NCBI GenBank assembly: GCA_963840975.1
Contig: CAWJBC010000011.1
Location: 186,001-250,000, forward strand
Source of the DNA: JAADJA01 sp963840975
Lineage (GTDB): Bacteria > Bacteroidota > Bacteroidia > Bacteroidales > JAADJA01
Direction: 5' to 3'
DNA length: 64,000 nucleotides
Part shown: piece by piece, positions 26,759-36,445 of the stretch
How positions within the stretch are numbered: position 1 is the stretch's first letter
Layout: each line of letters starts with the position of its first letter
The notes under the pieces: generated by a model
The model's database searches: none
What the model was told of the DNA's origin: nothing
Seen by the model: only the letters and a program-made list of their open reading frames with translations
Position numbers and translations under genes: made by a program

Positions 26759-27865
26759 TTAAACTTTAAACTCTTTATAGTTGATTAAATCTTTCACTTT
26801 TATCTTGCATAAATAAATTGAAGTCTTGCCATTATGACTTGAATAGTAAGAAATCCATAATCTTCGATGATAAATCATGAATCCAGGATAGCCGGTATCG
26901 CCATTACTTTCCAACGTGATTCTGGATTGAGTCTCTCCATCAGCGCCGACAAGAAATAGCGATGTTTGGTGGTTTTTACATCCGGGACGCTGATCAATAA
27001 CACGCGTGCCGATACAAAGCAAACGGTCATCGAGAATTTCCAGATTTGGTCCTCCCAGCTTAAAATCAAGAGGCGTCCATCGCCAATTAATATAGGGAGG
27101 CGTGCTTTGGCCAAGGAGGCTCTGTCCATTCTCACGCCTTAATACAACGAACATTTTATTATCCTTGCCGAACCGGATGGAAGCCTCATTCGGATTTCCA
27201 TCCAAACCGAAATCACTCACAGAATAGTAGTGTATCCCGTCCGTGGTTTTAACGAGTTTAGTTTGGGTTTCTGATTTCAGCTTCCTATCCTGATATACCT
27301 CGTTTACCTGATATAACACAGCGTAACCAATATTGTCATGCCATGTAACTCTCCAGATCCAATCATGACTACTGCTAAACAAATCTTTTTTTACTACCCG
27401 CAAAGGGATAGTAAATTTAATTCTATTAAACAGTTCTTCAATTACTACCGGCAAAGGGTCAGTAAATTCAATTCCGTTTTCCGAAAAGGAAACAAAACTT
27501 TTTCCGGCTATTTTTTGATGCCCAGAATATTTGGTTCCACTCATCAGAACCATCAGTCTATTATCGGGTGTCACAGACAGTTTAGGATCACGTAGATCGA
27601 AACCATTGATCTCAAAAATTGCGACTGATTTCCACTTATTACCATTTGTCGAACGCAAAACCCGAATTTTACCGCAATCCCTGATTGGTTTATGTCCTTT
27701 ACCTTCCCTGAAAACACAATAGAAATTATGATTGAAACGGATGATATCCGTAAAGGCATTATGCGGTGCTTCATCCCAGATTAAATAAGATTCAGGAGCT
27801 TTCTGTGGAAAAGCTGATTGGATTACTATAAAGATGAAAAAAATAATCCCTGAGCCTGGTTTCAT
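26759..27865 (-). CDS. Secreted sialidase/BNR-like beta-propeller protein
   Basis: A 368-aa secreted protein with a signal peptide ending around QSAFPQK. The mature part looks like a six-bladed sialidase-type propeller: FREGKGHKP with a candidate catalytic-triad Arg53, Asp-box-like RSTNGNKW and KTTDGIHYYS, FDLRDPKLSVTPDNRLMVL, NEASIRFG and the C-terminal GDTGYPGFMIYH. Family members act on host or environmental glycans, but a complete sialidase catalytic set (Arg triad, Tyr/Glu, Asp) cannot be confirmed by eye. The gene stands alone on the minus strand. Confidence 0.65.
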   Translation of the reverse strand: MKPGSGIIFFIFIVIQSAFPQKAPESYLIWDEAPHNAFTDIIRFNHNFYCVFREGKGHKPIRDCGKIRVLRSTNGNKWKSVAIFEINGFDLRDPKLSVTPDNRLMVLMSGTKYSGHQKIAGKSFVSFSENGIEFTDPLPVVIEELFNRIKFTIPLRVVKKDLFSSSHDWIWRVTWHDNIGYAVLYQVNEVYQDRKLKSETQTKLVKTTDGIHYYSVSDFGLDGNPNEASIRFGKDNKMFVVLRRENGQSLLGQSTPPYINWRWTPLDFKLGGPNLEILDDRLLCIGTRVIDQRPGCKNHQTSLFLVGADGETQSRITLESNGDTGYPGFMIYHRRLWISYYSSHNGKTSIYLCKIKVKDLINYKEFKV

Positions 27866-27925
27866 TACGTTCCTCCCAAAAAAAAATCTTATTGATCAGT
27901 CGTTCCGCTCATGAAACCTGGAACC

Positions 27926-29242
27926 TTAAACCGGATTATTCTCATGAAATCTTTTCAGCCGGCTTTCAAGCACCGGAAACTGTTCGCGCTGTATCAGCGA
28001 AACACAAGCCCTGATCCCTTCAAGCCTTTCGCTGCCTGTTATTTCGAGCGAAATAGCGCTGATGCCATAAGAAAGCAATTCCTTTAACAATTCATCACCA
28101 GAAAAATCCGGGTAGGAGCAGGTAAAGTAAAATCCATCAGCAATGGGCTGGTCTTCGTCTTTATCATAAACGATTTTAAAGCCGTTGTCGGTAAACATTT
28201 TCTTCATGATCTTTGCTTTTTCGCCGTATTCTTTTACTACGTCAATAAAGTTATAGGTGCCATCATTTACTGCTTTGAGTATGGCAGCAAGTGCAAACTG
28301 AGGTGTATGGGCAGTTCCGGAACTGATGGAATAGATGGAACCGAATATCATTGCTTTTCCTACCTGGTCAAAGGCATAGAACCGCCTCAGGTCAGGAGCG
28401 ATGATCTGGAATACATGGTTAGAGATCGCCATCATTCCCACCCGCTGACCGGCATAGCTGAACGCTTTGGAACTTGAAATAAGCAAAATATAATTTTTGG
28501 TGTAATGCGCTACAGAGGGTTGATAGGGCGGTTGTCCGGGCTTTGAGTAATCTTTTCGGAAATCCATTCCAAAATATGCCAGGTCCTCGATCACGATTAC
28601 ATTATATTTATCGGCCAGTTCGGCAATTATTTTTAATTCCTTTTCTGTAAAGCAAATCCATGACGGGTTGTTAGGATTGGAATACAAAATGGATGATATT
28701 TTACCGGTTTCGAGGTACGATTCCAGCTTGGCACGGAGTTTATCCCCTCTGTAATTATACACATCAAATGCATAATGTTTTTGCCCAAGAATGCGGCATT
28801 GTTGTTTGTGAACCGGAAATCCCGGATCAATGAACAAGGTGCCGTCTCTGTCGGCATACATTCTGTTAATCGTAAGAAAGGTGGCAAAAGCTCCCATCAT
28901 CGAACCTACCGTTGGCAGGCACCCTTCTTCACTTACATCAATATTGAGGAAGAGCTTGCAAAACCTGGAGATTTCTTTTTTCAGTGAGGGAATTCCATAG
29001 ATGTCTGGGTATATCGCCGCCATCCCCCTGTTAAGTGCATCTATTTCGGCATCAATCGCAATCCGCGAAGGAGGAAGTCCCGGTATCCCCATTTCCATAC
29101 GGATAAATTTTTCACCTGAATCGGCTTCAATGCCATCAATGAGTTTTTTAATTTCCCTGATGGATGCCCTGCCTACGCTTGCAATACCGCTTTCGGCTAA
29201 TCTTTTACTAACAATCTCCGGATTGATGGGGGTATTTTTCAT
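27926..29242 (-). CDS. Class I/II PLP-dependent aminotransferase
   Basis: A 438-aa fold-type I aminotransferase. Visible motifs are MGIPGLPPS near the N-terminus, YSNPNNPSWICF, VIVIEDLAYFGMDFRKD and the PLP-lysine motif SSSKAFSYAGQRVG, followed by a C-terminal domain with SGDELLKELLSYGISAISL. Amino-acid specificity cannot be read from sequence. A TAnnTTTG match (TATATTTG) is on the minus strand 48 bp upstream. Confidence 0.9.
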   Translation of the reverse strand: MKNTPINPEIVSKRLAESGIASVGRASIREIKKLIDGIEADSGEKFIRMEMGIPGLPPSRIAIDAEIDALNRGMAAIYPDIYGIPSLKKEISRFCKLFLNIDVSEEGCLPTVGSMMGAFATFLTINRMYADRDGTLFIDPGFPVHKQQCRILGQKHYAFDVYNYRGDKLRAKLESYLETGKISSILYSNPNNPSWICFTEKELKIIAELADKYNVIVIEDLAYFGMDFRKDYSKPGQPPYQPSVAHYTKNYILLISSSKAFSYAGQRVGMMAISNHVFQIIAPDLRRFYAFDQVGKAMIFGSIYSISSGTAHTPQFALAAILKAVNDGTYNFIDVVKEYGEKAKIMKKMFTDNGFKIVYDKDEDQPIADGFYFTCSYPDFSGDELLKELLSYGISAISLEITGSERLEGIRACVSLIQREQFPVLESRLKRFHENNPV

Positions 29243-29289
29243 TTTTTCACCTTTATTAATATGCCTTTTGAATAAAAAATATCAGTTGT

Positions 29290-29297
29290 CAAATATA
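29290..29297 (-). promoter_or_regulatory. -7 promoter element of the aminotransferase
   Basis: Minus strand TATATTTG fits TAnnTTTG and lies 47 bp before the ATG at 29242. No convincing -33 box. Confidence 0.35.
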
Positions 29298-29435
29298 TAA
29301 CTTTTAGATAAAAAATAAAGAAGTGATAATTTTTTTGTTTTACAAAATGCAATCGCATTTTGGATTTGAAATATTCAACTGCATATTATGATTTGGTGAT
29401 TATGTTGTTAAATTTGTCGGGCTAAACATTATAGG

Positions 29436-30470
29436 ATGAGCACAAAGAATCTTTTCTTTATTTTTTTCTTACTACCTGCATTATTATACAGTCAAAATTC
29501 GACACAGGAAATGAATAAGGAAATTAGCAGCTATGGCTTTGGACAGATATATACCGGTTTCCATTATGGATTTAAAAACACTTATAAACCCCAGGCAGCA
29601 TTTGAATTCAACCAGGGCATCATCGGCTACTTTAACCAGATTTCTGATAAAGTCAGCGGGAAGATCATGCTCGATGTTACCCGTACAACAAATTTTACTT
29701 TTGTCACCGATTCACTTGGAAAATTCATTATCAACGATTACTTCGAGGGGAGCAAATACACTGCTTACCTTAAAATGGCTGAAATTAAATGGGATATCAA
29801 CCATTTTTTTACCTTCCGTGTTGGACAGTTATTAAGCACGCAATACCTGACATTTCAGGACAAATTCTGGGGCTATCGTTACATTGATGTGACTTATCAG
29901 GAGAAATTCAGAATGGGAATGCCTGCTGATTTTGGAGTGCAGGTGGATTTAAAGGTCAGGGATAAATTGGTTAACCAGTTTTCAATAGTGAATGGCGAAG
30001 GACCTTTTCGCTACCAGGATCAAAACAGCAAGTTTATCTATAGCAACAATATTCAATACTATCCAACCGAAAGGATCACGTTAAAACTTTATACCGACTT
30101 CGCACCTTCGCCGGATACAGGATATGGTAAAAAAGCAAAATCTGTTATTTCGGGTTTTGCAGGTTATAAAACCGACAAGTTCAGAGTGGGAGCGGAATAT
30201 ACTTATGTTTTTAATTTTGGATTTAACAAGGATACCGATTATTACGGGTTTTCAATTTATGGCTCTGTTGTCCTGAATAAGTATTTCCAGGCGCTCGGGC
30301 GATATGATCATTTGAATATGAAATTGCCTGAAGAAAATTCAAGGCTTGATTATTATATTGCCGGATTCCAGTATGAACCTGTTTCAAATTTTACTACCTC
30401 CATCAACTTTCGCTATTACTCGGTAGATGCTTTGCCTTTTATTTATGCCAGCTTTGGCTTAAAATTTTAA
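29436..30470 (+). CDS. Porin-like outer-membrane beta-barrel protein
   Basis: A 344-aa protein with a signal peptide ending at LLYSQNS. Amphipathic beta-strands rich in Tyr, Phe and Gly run throughout (YGFGQIYTGFHYGFKN, FFTFRVGQLLSTQYLTFQD, VISGFAGYKTDKFRVGAEYTY), and the final strand IYASFGLKF ends in Phe, as expected for a BAM substrate. The layout resembles phosphate-selective or general porins. Substrate unknown. A TAAATTTG -7-like element lies at 29409-29416, 20 bp before the start. Confidence 0.75.
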   Translation: MSTKNLFFIFFLLPALLYSQNSTQEMNKEISSYGFGQIYTGFHYGFKNTYKPQAAFEFNQGIIGYFNQISDKVSGKIMLDVTRTTNFTFVTDSLGKFIINDYFEGSKYTAYLKMAEIKWDINHFFTFRVGQLLSTQYLTFQDKFWGYRYIDVTYQEKFRMGMPADFGVQVDLKVRDKLVNQFSIVNGEGPFRYQDQNSKFIYSNNIQYYPTERITLKLYTDFAPSPDTGYGKKAKSVISGFAGYKTDKFRVGAEYTYVFNFGFNKDTDYYGFSIYGSVVLNKYFQALGRYDHLNMKLPEENSRLDYYIAGFQYEPVSNFTTSINFRYYSVDALPFIYASFGLKF

Positions 30471-30498
30471 CTCTGAACTTCGAACCTTGAACTTCGAA

Positions 30499-32160
30499 CT
30501 AAATTGGTTTGTAGCATCTTACCCAATCAATATCCATCGAAACGGGCAATCCAAGATTATCCGTTTTACCGGTGATACCACAACTGAACACAAGATACAT
30601 CTCTTCCTGAGGTATTCCTTGTGTTTGTTCATTAACGGTCACGCCGTTAATTTTCCAGGTAAGCTTCTCTTTAGTCCATTCAAGAGAGTAAATGAAGTAA
30701 TCCTGTGAGACATCGAGTCCTGAAAATTCTGCGGTCTTTTTTTCGGGAGATTTTTTAGCAGCGACATTTCCGTATAAATTCGCCATATCAACTTTCGATT
30801 TCTTCCCGGCAACTTTTAAAATGTCAACATGCGGCAGGTTCTGTTGCGAAGCCATCCAGAAGTGGTAATCAACGGGTTTGGAATAATTTATTTTAATTTT
30901 CGCTTCAATTCTGCCGTATTTCTGCCGGTACGAACCAGCCGTGCTGAGAAGTCCTGTGGTATAGTTGAAATCCTGCGGGATGAAACCAAAAGGCTGTTTC
31001 CACATCTTGCCCTTTGTTTTTTCGTTGCGGGTGATAATTTTTGCGTGGCTGTCAGCAAATTCAATGTTTTTGCCGTCGGTAGGGAAAGCTTTATCTATCT
31101 CAAAAGCATAGGCATCGTTGATAAGTTTGTCACCCCAGTAGTAGCGGGTCATCCATTTTTTCTGATCCAATTGCTTATTGGTAAAGTCGTCTTCAAAAAC
31201 CACTTCCCACTTTTTCAGCACATTGAATTTATCTGAATCCTTAAGTCCGACGTACCACTTGTATTTTTTTGAATTCTTAAATGCCTCATGCCTGCCTTTC
31301 TTTTCCTTTTCAATTGCGTCTTTTTCATCAAGCGATTTCATTAGGGTTTTGTGTTCTTCAGACTGGAGGTATTTTTCAAGAGTCAAATAATCTGTGAGAT
31401 CTTTTGATTTTTCAAATGCCTGAAAACTCTTATATTTAGCAGAGTCACGGAAGCGAAAGAAGTCTTTTATCTTTTTTGATTTCTTTTTTTGAAGGTAGTC
31501 ATTCAACTGACCGACGAGCAAAGCAAGGTTTTTGGTGGCAGTATCTAACTTATCCTTATGGGCAGAAGAACTGATATACCTTTCAAGTTCGATAAATTTT
31601 TTCACTTCAGTACTTCCTGCAAGTTGATCGGCTTCTTTCTTGTTTTCCGAACCTTTGGTCTTCAAATACGACTTGACTTCTTTTGATTTTTTCAGGCTTG
31701 CGAATTCGTGAACTTTCTTATCCTCAGTAGATTTTTGGTTTTCAAGATTTTTCTTTTCCTCGTCAAACTTTTTTGAGGTCACAGTTTTTTCAAGATCCTC
31801 ATAATCCTTCAATTCTTTTGAATCCTGAAACGATAGATATTCCTTAAGCCTGGGTGAGGATTTAAATTTGAAGAATTTTTTAAAAGTTTTCGATTTTTTC
31901 CAGGTTTCGTATTGACTGATTTTATCCTGTTCTTTTTTTCTACCTGCATCAATGGATGACCGCAGGTTTTGATATTCTTTCGATTCGAGATATTTACCCA
32001 ATTCCAGAAAATCTTTTAATTCGTTCGAACCCGAAAATTCATTCAGGTCGTTGAATTCTTTAATGAGGTTGGTTCTGTCAGCTTCAATCTTAGAGGTTTT
32101 GGGAATGCTTCTGAATTTTGAAAAAATGAAATACTTGTTTCCAAATGAAATGTTTGCCAT
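30499..32160 (-). CDS. GH16-fold protein with four N-terminal 69-residue repeats and no catalytic glutamates
   Basis: A 553-aa protein without a signal peptide. Residues 45 to about 320 are four charged, helical repeats of exactly 69 residues: SxELKDFLELxKYLxSxEY-type halves start at 45, 114, 183 and 252, and SKxxKxFFxF-type halves at 90, 159, 228 and 297. From about 318 a GH16 concanavalin-like domain follows (WEVVFEDDF, TTGLLSTAGSYRQKYGRIEAKI, YSLEWTKEKLTWKING, MDIDWVRCY). At the GH16 active-site motif ExDxxE the sequence is PHVDILK (443-449): both glutamates are replaced, by His444 and Lys449. It is therefore probably a binding or structural protein, not a hydrolase. Confidence 0.85.
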   Translation of the reverse strand: MANISFGNKYFIFSKFRSIPKTSKIEADRTNLIKEFNDLNEFSGSNELKDFLELGKYLESKEYQNLRSSIDAGRKKEQDKISQYETWKKSKTFKKFFKFKSSPRLKEYLSFQDSKELKDYEDLEKTVTSKKFDEEKKNLENQKSTEDKKVHEFASLKKSKEVKSYLKTKGSENKKEADQLAGSTEVKKFIELERYISSSAHKDKLDTATKNLALLVGQLNDYLQKKKSKKIKDFFRFRDSAKYKSFQAFEKSKDLTDYLTLEKYLQSEEHKTLMKSLDEKDAIEKEKKGRHEAFKNSKKYKWYVGLKDSDKFNVLKKWEVVFEDDFTNKQLDQKKWMTRYYWGDKLINDAYAFEIDKAFPTDGKNIEFADSHAKIITRNEKTKGKMWKQPFGFIPQDFNYTTGLLSTAGSYRQKYGRIEAKIKINYSKPVDYHFWMASQQNLPHVDILKVAGKKSKVDMANLYGNVAAKKSPEKKTAEFSGLDVSQDYFIYSLEWTKEKLTWKINGVTVNEQTQGIPQEEMYLVFSCGITGKTDNLGLPVSMDIDWVRCYKPI

Positions 32161-32195
32161 ATTGTTTGCTTAAATATTTTTCTTAGACGAAGACA

Positions 32196-32203
32196 CAAAA
32201 GTA
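32196..32203 (-). promoter_or_regulatory. -7 promoter element of the GH16-fold gene
   Basis: Minus strand TACTTTTG, an exact TAnnTTTG match 35 bp before the ATG at 32160. No clear -33 box at 19 bp. Confidence 0.4.
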
Positions 32204-32262
32204 AAGGTTTCTGAATAATAATAATTACAGGAATCTTTAACTGTGAATCCGAGGCTATTTTT

Positions 32263-34320
32263 TTATTTTTTTATATTTATCCTTGCGTCCACAGCAATAA
32301 TCTTATCGCCTGAGCCCAATAGCGGATTCAAATCCATTTCGATGATTTCAGGCGCTACCATTACCAGTGCGGATACCCTTGTTATTATTTCGGCAAAGGT
32401 GTCGAGGTTAATACCTTTCTGACCCCTGATACCATCAAGAATTTTTTTGCCTTTAAGCCTTGATAACATATCCAGCGCTTCTTCGCGACTGACAGGCGCA
32501 AGAACGGACTGTACATCTTTCAAAACTTCAATGAATATCCCTCCCAAACCACACAAAACAAGATGTCCGAATTTATCTTCATGTTTTACTCCGATAAAAA
32601 GCTCCATGCCCGAAAGCATTGGTTGCAGTAAAATACCAGTGGTATTTGGAATTGTCATCATCCTGTTAAACTCTTCGCTTAACCGGGCATCATTTTCGAT
32701 ATTTAAAACGACACCTCCCACGTCTGATTTGTGCAAGGGTCCCACTACTTTCATTACTAACGGGTAACCTAATTTTCCCGCTTCATAAATTGCATCATCA
32801 ATATTGGATACAACTGCCTCACCTGCTCTTGGAATGGAGGCGGCATCAAGCAGTCCCTGAATTTCCAGGGGAGAAATATAACCTGATGATGCTCCATTAA
32901 TGATCTTTCTGATTTTTGGAACATCAATTTCAGGAATTTCAATTTCCAATGGTTGAGGTGGAGGTGCAAGGTAAACCTTTGCCAGTGCGGACCCCAATAA
33001 TACCTCATCAGGGAAATTGATTCTACCCTTACTCAGGAATTCTGCTACTTCATTTTTGGCTGTAACGATAGAAGGCAAAACAGGGAAAATGGGCTTAGGC
33101 GAAGTTTTCATTTTCTCATCCAACAAATTATACACTTCATTGATCGGAACAAGTCCGGGAGTGCCAAAAATGACAACCATTGCATCAATATTGTCGAACT
33201 TTTCATTTACATAATCAATGATCATTCCCAATTGTTCGGCTGTGCCTGTGGCTAAAAAATCAATTGGATTAGCCACGGAAGAACCTTGAAACAACTTTGC
33301 TTTCAGTTCGTCCGCATATTTACCGGTAATCTGTGGTACATTTAGTCCTCCATTGGATAATGCATCAGTGAGCATTACCGCTGGTCCGCCGGCATGGGTG
33401 ATAACGGCGATGTTTTTTCCTTTAAGTTCCGGATGAAGAAAAACCGAAGCGACAGCCACCAATTCCTCACGGATATAACACCTTATGATGCCGGCTTTTC
33501 TGAATAATGCATCCACAGCAACATCCGGAGTAGCCAGGGCACCTGTATGCGAAGATGCTGCGCGTATGCCGGCTTCGGAACTTCCTGCTTTAATGGCTGC
33601 AATCCTGCAACCTTTTCTGATGAGTGAACTGGCGTGTTTTAACAGCAATTTTGGTTGGCTGATATTTTCAAAATAGAGCAGCTTTACTCTGGCAGTATGT
33701 TCCGGTGGAGAGGTTTCATCCATGTATTTGATCATCTCTTCGATTCCCATCTGTGCGGAATTACCGGTTGAGATAATTTTTGAAAATGATAATCCTTTGT
33801 GAATACCTGACTCCATGAAATAGCATGCGGTAGCACCTGAGCCTGATAAAAGATCACAGCCATTCATTTCGAGTTTAGGAATAGGCTTAGTAAATACACC
33901 GTGAAAAGCCGGAGTGAGCATTCCAATACAGTTGGGACCGATTAATGCCCCCTGGTGTTTATTGATCTGCTCAACGATCTGCATTTCGATCACTTTACCC
34001 TCTTCGCTAACTTCGCTAAAGCCTGCAGACAGGATGATAAACGCTTTGGTATTTTTTTCTTCCGTCAGGAATTTTACCCAATCAAAAGTAAACCTTGCGG
34101 CTATCGCGATGATTGCCATTTCCACATCAGGCAATCCTGCGGGGTCCTGGTAGCTCCGGATTCCCTGAACTTCTTTTTCTTTAAGGTTGGTTACATACAA
34201 ATTCCCCTGGTAATTGCCATCAATCAGGTTCTTCAATACCTTACCTCCCGGTTTGGTAGTATCATTCGATCCGCCGACAACTACTATGCTTTTAGGGTCA
34301 ACTAACTGCTTATTGATCAT
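32263..34320 (-). CDS. ADP-forming acyl-CoA (acetyl-CoA) synthetase, fused alpha-beta
   Basis: This NDP-forming synthetase converts acyl-CoA, ADP and phosphate to the free acid, CoA and ATP, conserving thioester energy. The 685-aa protein joins the alpha part (CoA-binding Rossmann domain VVVGGSNDTTKPGGKV, then SGSGATACYFMESG and the phospho-histidine loop AASSHTGALA with His258) and the beta ATP-grasp part (AGKLGYPLVMKVVGP, SGMELFIGVKHEDKFGHLVLCGLGG). All key blocks are intact. It could act after the 2-oxoacid oxidoreductase encoded at 23.6-26.3 kb. Confidence 0.92.
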   Translation of the reverse strand: MINKQLVDPKSIVVVGGSNDTTKPGGKVLKNLIDGNYQGNLYVTNLKEKEVQGIRSYQDPAGLPDVEMAIIAIAARFTFDWVKFLTEEKNTKAFIILSAGFSEVSEEGKVIEMQIVEQINKHQGALIGPNCIGMLTPAFHGVFTKPIPKLEMNGCDLLSGSGATACYFMESGIHKGLSFSKIISTGNSAQMGIEEMIKYMDETSPPEHTARVKLLYFENISQPKLLLKHASSLIRKGCRIAAIKAGSSEAGIRAASSHTGALATPDVAVDALFRKAGIIRCYIREELVAVASVFLHPELKGKNIAVITHAGGPAVMLTDALSNGGLNVPQITGKYADELKAKLFQGSSVANPIDFLATGTAEQLGMIIDYVNEKFDNIDAMVVIFGTPGLVPINEVYNLLDEKMKTSPKPIFPVLPSIVTAKNEVAEFLSKGRINFPDEVLLGSALAKVYLAPPPQPLEIEIPEIDVPKIRKIINGASSGYISPLEIQGLLDAASIPRAGEAVVSNIDDAIYEAGKLGYPLVMKVVGPLHKSDVGGVVLNIENDARLSEEFNRMMTIPNTTGILLQPMLSGMELFIGVKHEDKFGHLVLCGLGGIFIEVLKDVQSVLAPVSREEALDMLSRLKGKKILDGIRGQKGINLDTFAEIITRVSALVMVAPEIIEMDLNPLLGSGDKIIAVDARINIKK

Positions 34321-34518
34321 TGAAAATCTTTTTAACCTCTATTTGTTTTTACAGCGGCTAAAGTAAGAAAAAGGGAAAAGAACAGACCATGCTTTATGGT
34401 AAAAAATAAAAATGAACAGAAATTTATTCTATGGCCAAATATTCTGAAAAATTGGACATTTTTTTACAAAAGTTGAAGGTGAATAAATAAAGACAAAGAA
34501 ATGAGTTTAAAAATAAAA

Positions 34519-36333
34519 CTATTCCAGCAAAATAGCCAATCCTACCACTCCGGGCCCCACATGTGTCCCAAGAACAGGTGAAGCAGCGCTGATGAATTTC
34601 GGTTTCATCGCGGTTATCGCTTCCATTTCGGTGGCATACCAATCGGCTCCTTCCTGGTTTTTAGCATGTGCGATTGCATAACCCCATAATTTATTCCCAT
34701 CCATCAGTTTGATGGCTTCATCCAATACCATCTTCATGCTTTGTCTGGATGAAGTGGGTTTGCCAAAAAGCTCCGCCTTTCCTTCTTTCGTAACGGTTAT
34801 GATGGGTTGAACTCCCATCAGTTTTCCCAGGAATCCTTTTACGGCGCTTACGCGCCCGCCCCTGATCATGTATTTCAGCGATTGGGCATTCACCATCAGG
34901 TGGGCTTTTGAAACCCAGTTTTCTATGCTTCCTGAAACTTCTGTAAATGTTTTTCCGCTTTCAATGGCTTCGGCTGCGCGAAGCAATATGAGACCGAGGG
35001 CTGCAGTAACTTTATTGGAACTAAATACTGCAATATCCTTTTCCTGTCTTTCGCGAATTGCATGGGCTGCTTTACGGCTGTTCGAAAAAGTTCCGCTCAT
35101 TTTTTCACTCAGGTGGATGCCAATGATGGAATCGTAGTGGCTGGCTAAGTAATCATATTTATTGGTGAAATCCTTGTAAGTCGGTTGAGCAGTCGTTGGA
35201 TTGGTCTTTGCTTCCGCTAATAGTTCATAAAATTTATCAGGTGTGATAGTGAGTGAATCGAGGTAGAAGTCTTTTTCAAAGTGTACGGTAAGCGGGACGA
35301 CATGGATCTGGTATTTCTCGATGATCTCCTGTGGCAGATCGCAGGTTGAGTCCGTGATAAGCGCCGTATCCCACTTGCGGTGATGAACAATATTACTTTG
35401 CATCACCATGTCGTCCACTTTTTTATAGGTGGTGTTTCCATGATCCTTAATAACTGAGAATAACTCGGTTGGATGGTCGGTATGGATATGGATCCTGAGT
35501 TTTTTGGGTGATCCTGCAATGACCAGAGAATCCCCAAAGCCGGAAATTGCTTCTTTAAGCAGTAACTTATTGTTTTCGTTATTGTGGCTGAAAGAAATCA
35601 ATGCCTCGGTGCAATACCTGAACTTTATTTCTCCTTCATCATGAACGACTTCCTCAAAATCCTTCACTTTCATAACATTGCGGGTAGAGGCAAGCTTTTT
35701 AAGCTCACCATGCTGGAAAAAATCAATCATCCCTTCCAGAAAAACAACAAACCCTTTTGCACCGGCATCAACCACATTATTTTTGGCAAGAATTTCGAGT
35801 TTAGTCGGAGTGTCTTTTAGCGCCTCTTCAGCTTTTGAATAAGATTGAATGATGAGTTGATTGAAGTTTTTGATTTTATCTTTCAGTAAATAAACATGGT
35901 CGGCCCATTCGCGCATTACCGAGATCATGGTTCCTTCAACAGGATTGGAAATAGCTTCATAAGCGTATTTCACACCTTTTTTCACTAATTCTGCAAAGTC
36001 GTCAACAGTAAGGTTTTTTTCATCCCGTATTTCGTTGCTGAATCCATAAAGAAACTGGGCGAAAATAATACCTGAATTGCCTCTTGCTCCAATCAGCGCT
36101 GCATCGGCGAGGGCAATAGCAGTAACTTTTATATTGGTCGTAGGAATATTTGTATCAATAATAGCTCTGAGGGTAGATGCCAGATTGGTTCCGGTATCTC
36201 CGTCAGCTACAGGAAAAACATTGATTTTATTGATACCCTTATATTGATCAAATATTTTCTGGGCGCCGGCTATGAAGCTGTAATAAAATCGTTTTCCATC
36301 CAGTTCATCAAAATTGATTTCCAATTTTTCCAA
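34519..36333 (-). CDS. FakA-FakB-like fusion (DAK2 kinase domain plus DegV fatty-acid-binding domain)
   Basis: A 604-aa cytosolic protein. Residues 1-210 form the DAK2/FakA kinase domain with the nucleotide-metal motif PVADGDTGTN (41-50) and GARGNSGIIFAQ. Residues 240-300 (RYCTEALISF, LRIHIHTDHP) match the FakA C-terminal domain. From about 323 a full DegV/FakB lipid-binding domain follows (TALITDSTCDLP, MSGTFSNSRKAA, SLKYMIRGGRVSAVKGFLG). In Gram-positives FakA and FakB are separate proteins that phosphorylate exogenous fatty acids. Here one chain would hold both, so acyl-phosphate formation is the likely role. Confidence 0.9.
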   Translation of the reverse strand: MEKLEINFDELDGKRFYYSFIAGAQKIFDQYKGINKINVFPVADGDTGTNLASTLRAIIDTNIPTTNIKVTAIALADAALIGARGNSGIIFAQFLYGFSNEIRDEKNLTVDDFAELVKKGVKYAYEAISNPVEGTMISVMREWADHVYLLKDKIKNFNQLIIQSYSKAEEALKDTPTKLEILAKNNVVDAGAKGFVVFLEGMIDFFQHGELKKLASTRNVMKVKDFEEVVHDEGEIKFRYCTEALISFSHNNENNKLLLKEAISGFGDSLVIAGSPKKLRIHIHTDHPTELFSVIKDHGNTTYKKVDDMVMQSNIVHHRKWDTALITDSTCDLPQEIIEKYQIHVVPLTVHFEKDFYLDSLTITPDKFYELLAEAKTNPTTAQPTYKDFTNKYDYLASHYDSIIGIHLSEKMSGTFSNSRKAAHAIRERQEKDIAVFSSNKVTAALGLILLRAAEAIESGKTFTEVSGSIENWVSKAHLMVNAQSLKYMIRGGRVSAVKGFLGKLMGVQPIITVTKEGKAELFGKPTSSRQSMKMVLDEAIKLMDGNKLWGYAIAHAKNQEGADWYATEMEAITAMKPKFISAASPVLGTHVGPGVVGLAILLE

Positions 36334-36445
36334 GTCTTAAAATTGAGTGTCAAAATTTACCGTAAAGGTATAAAATGTAAAGTTATAATGTTAAAGAAAA
36401 TAGCAGCCTGATCGTTGGTGAAATATTGGCGCAGCGGAAACCCTA

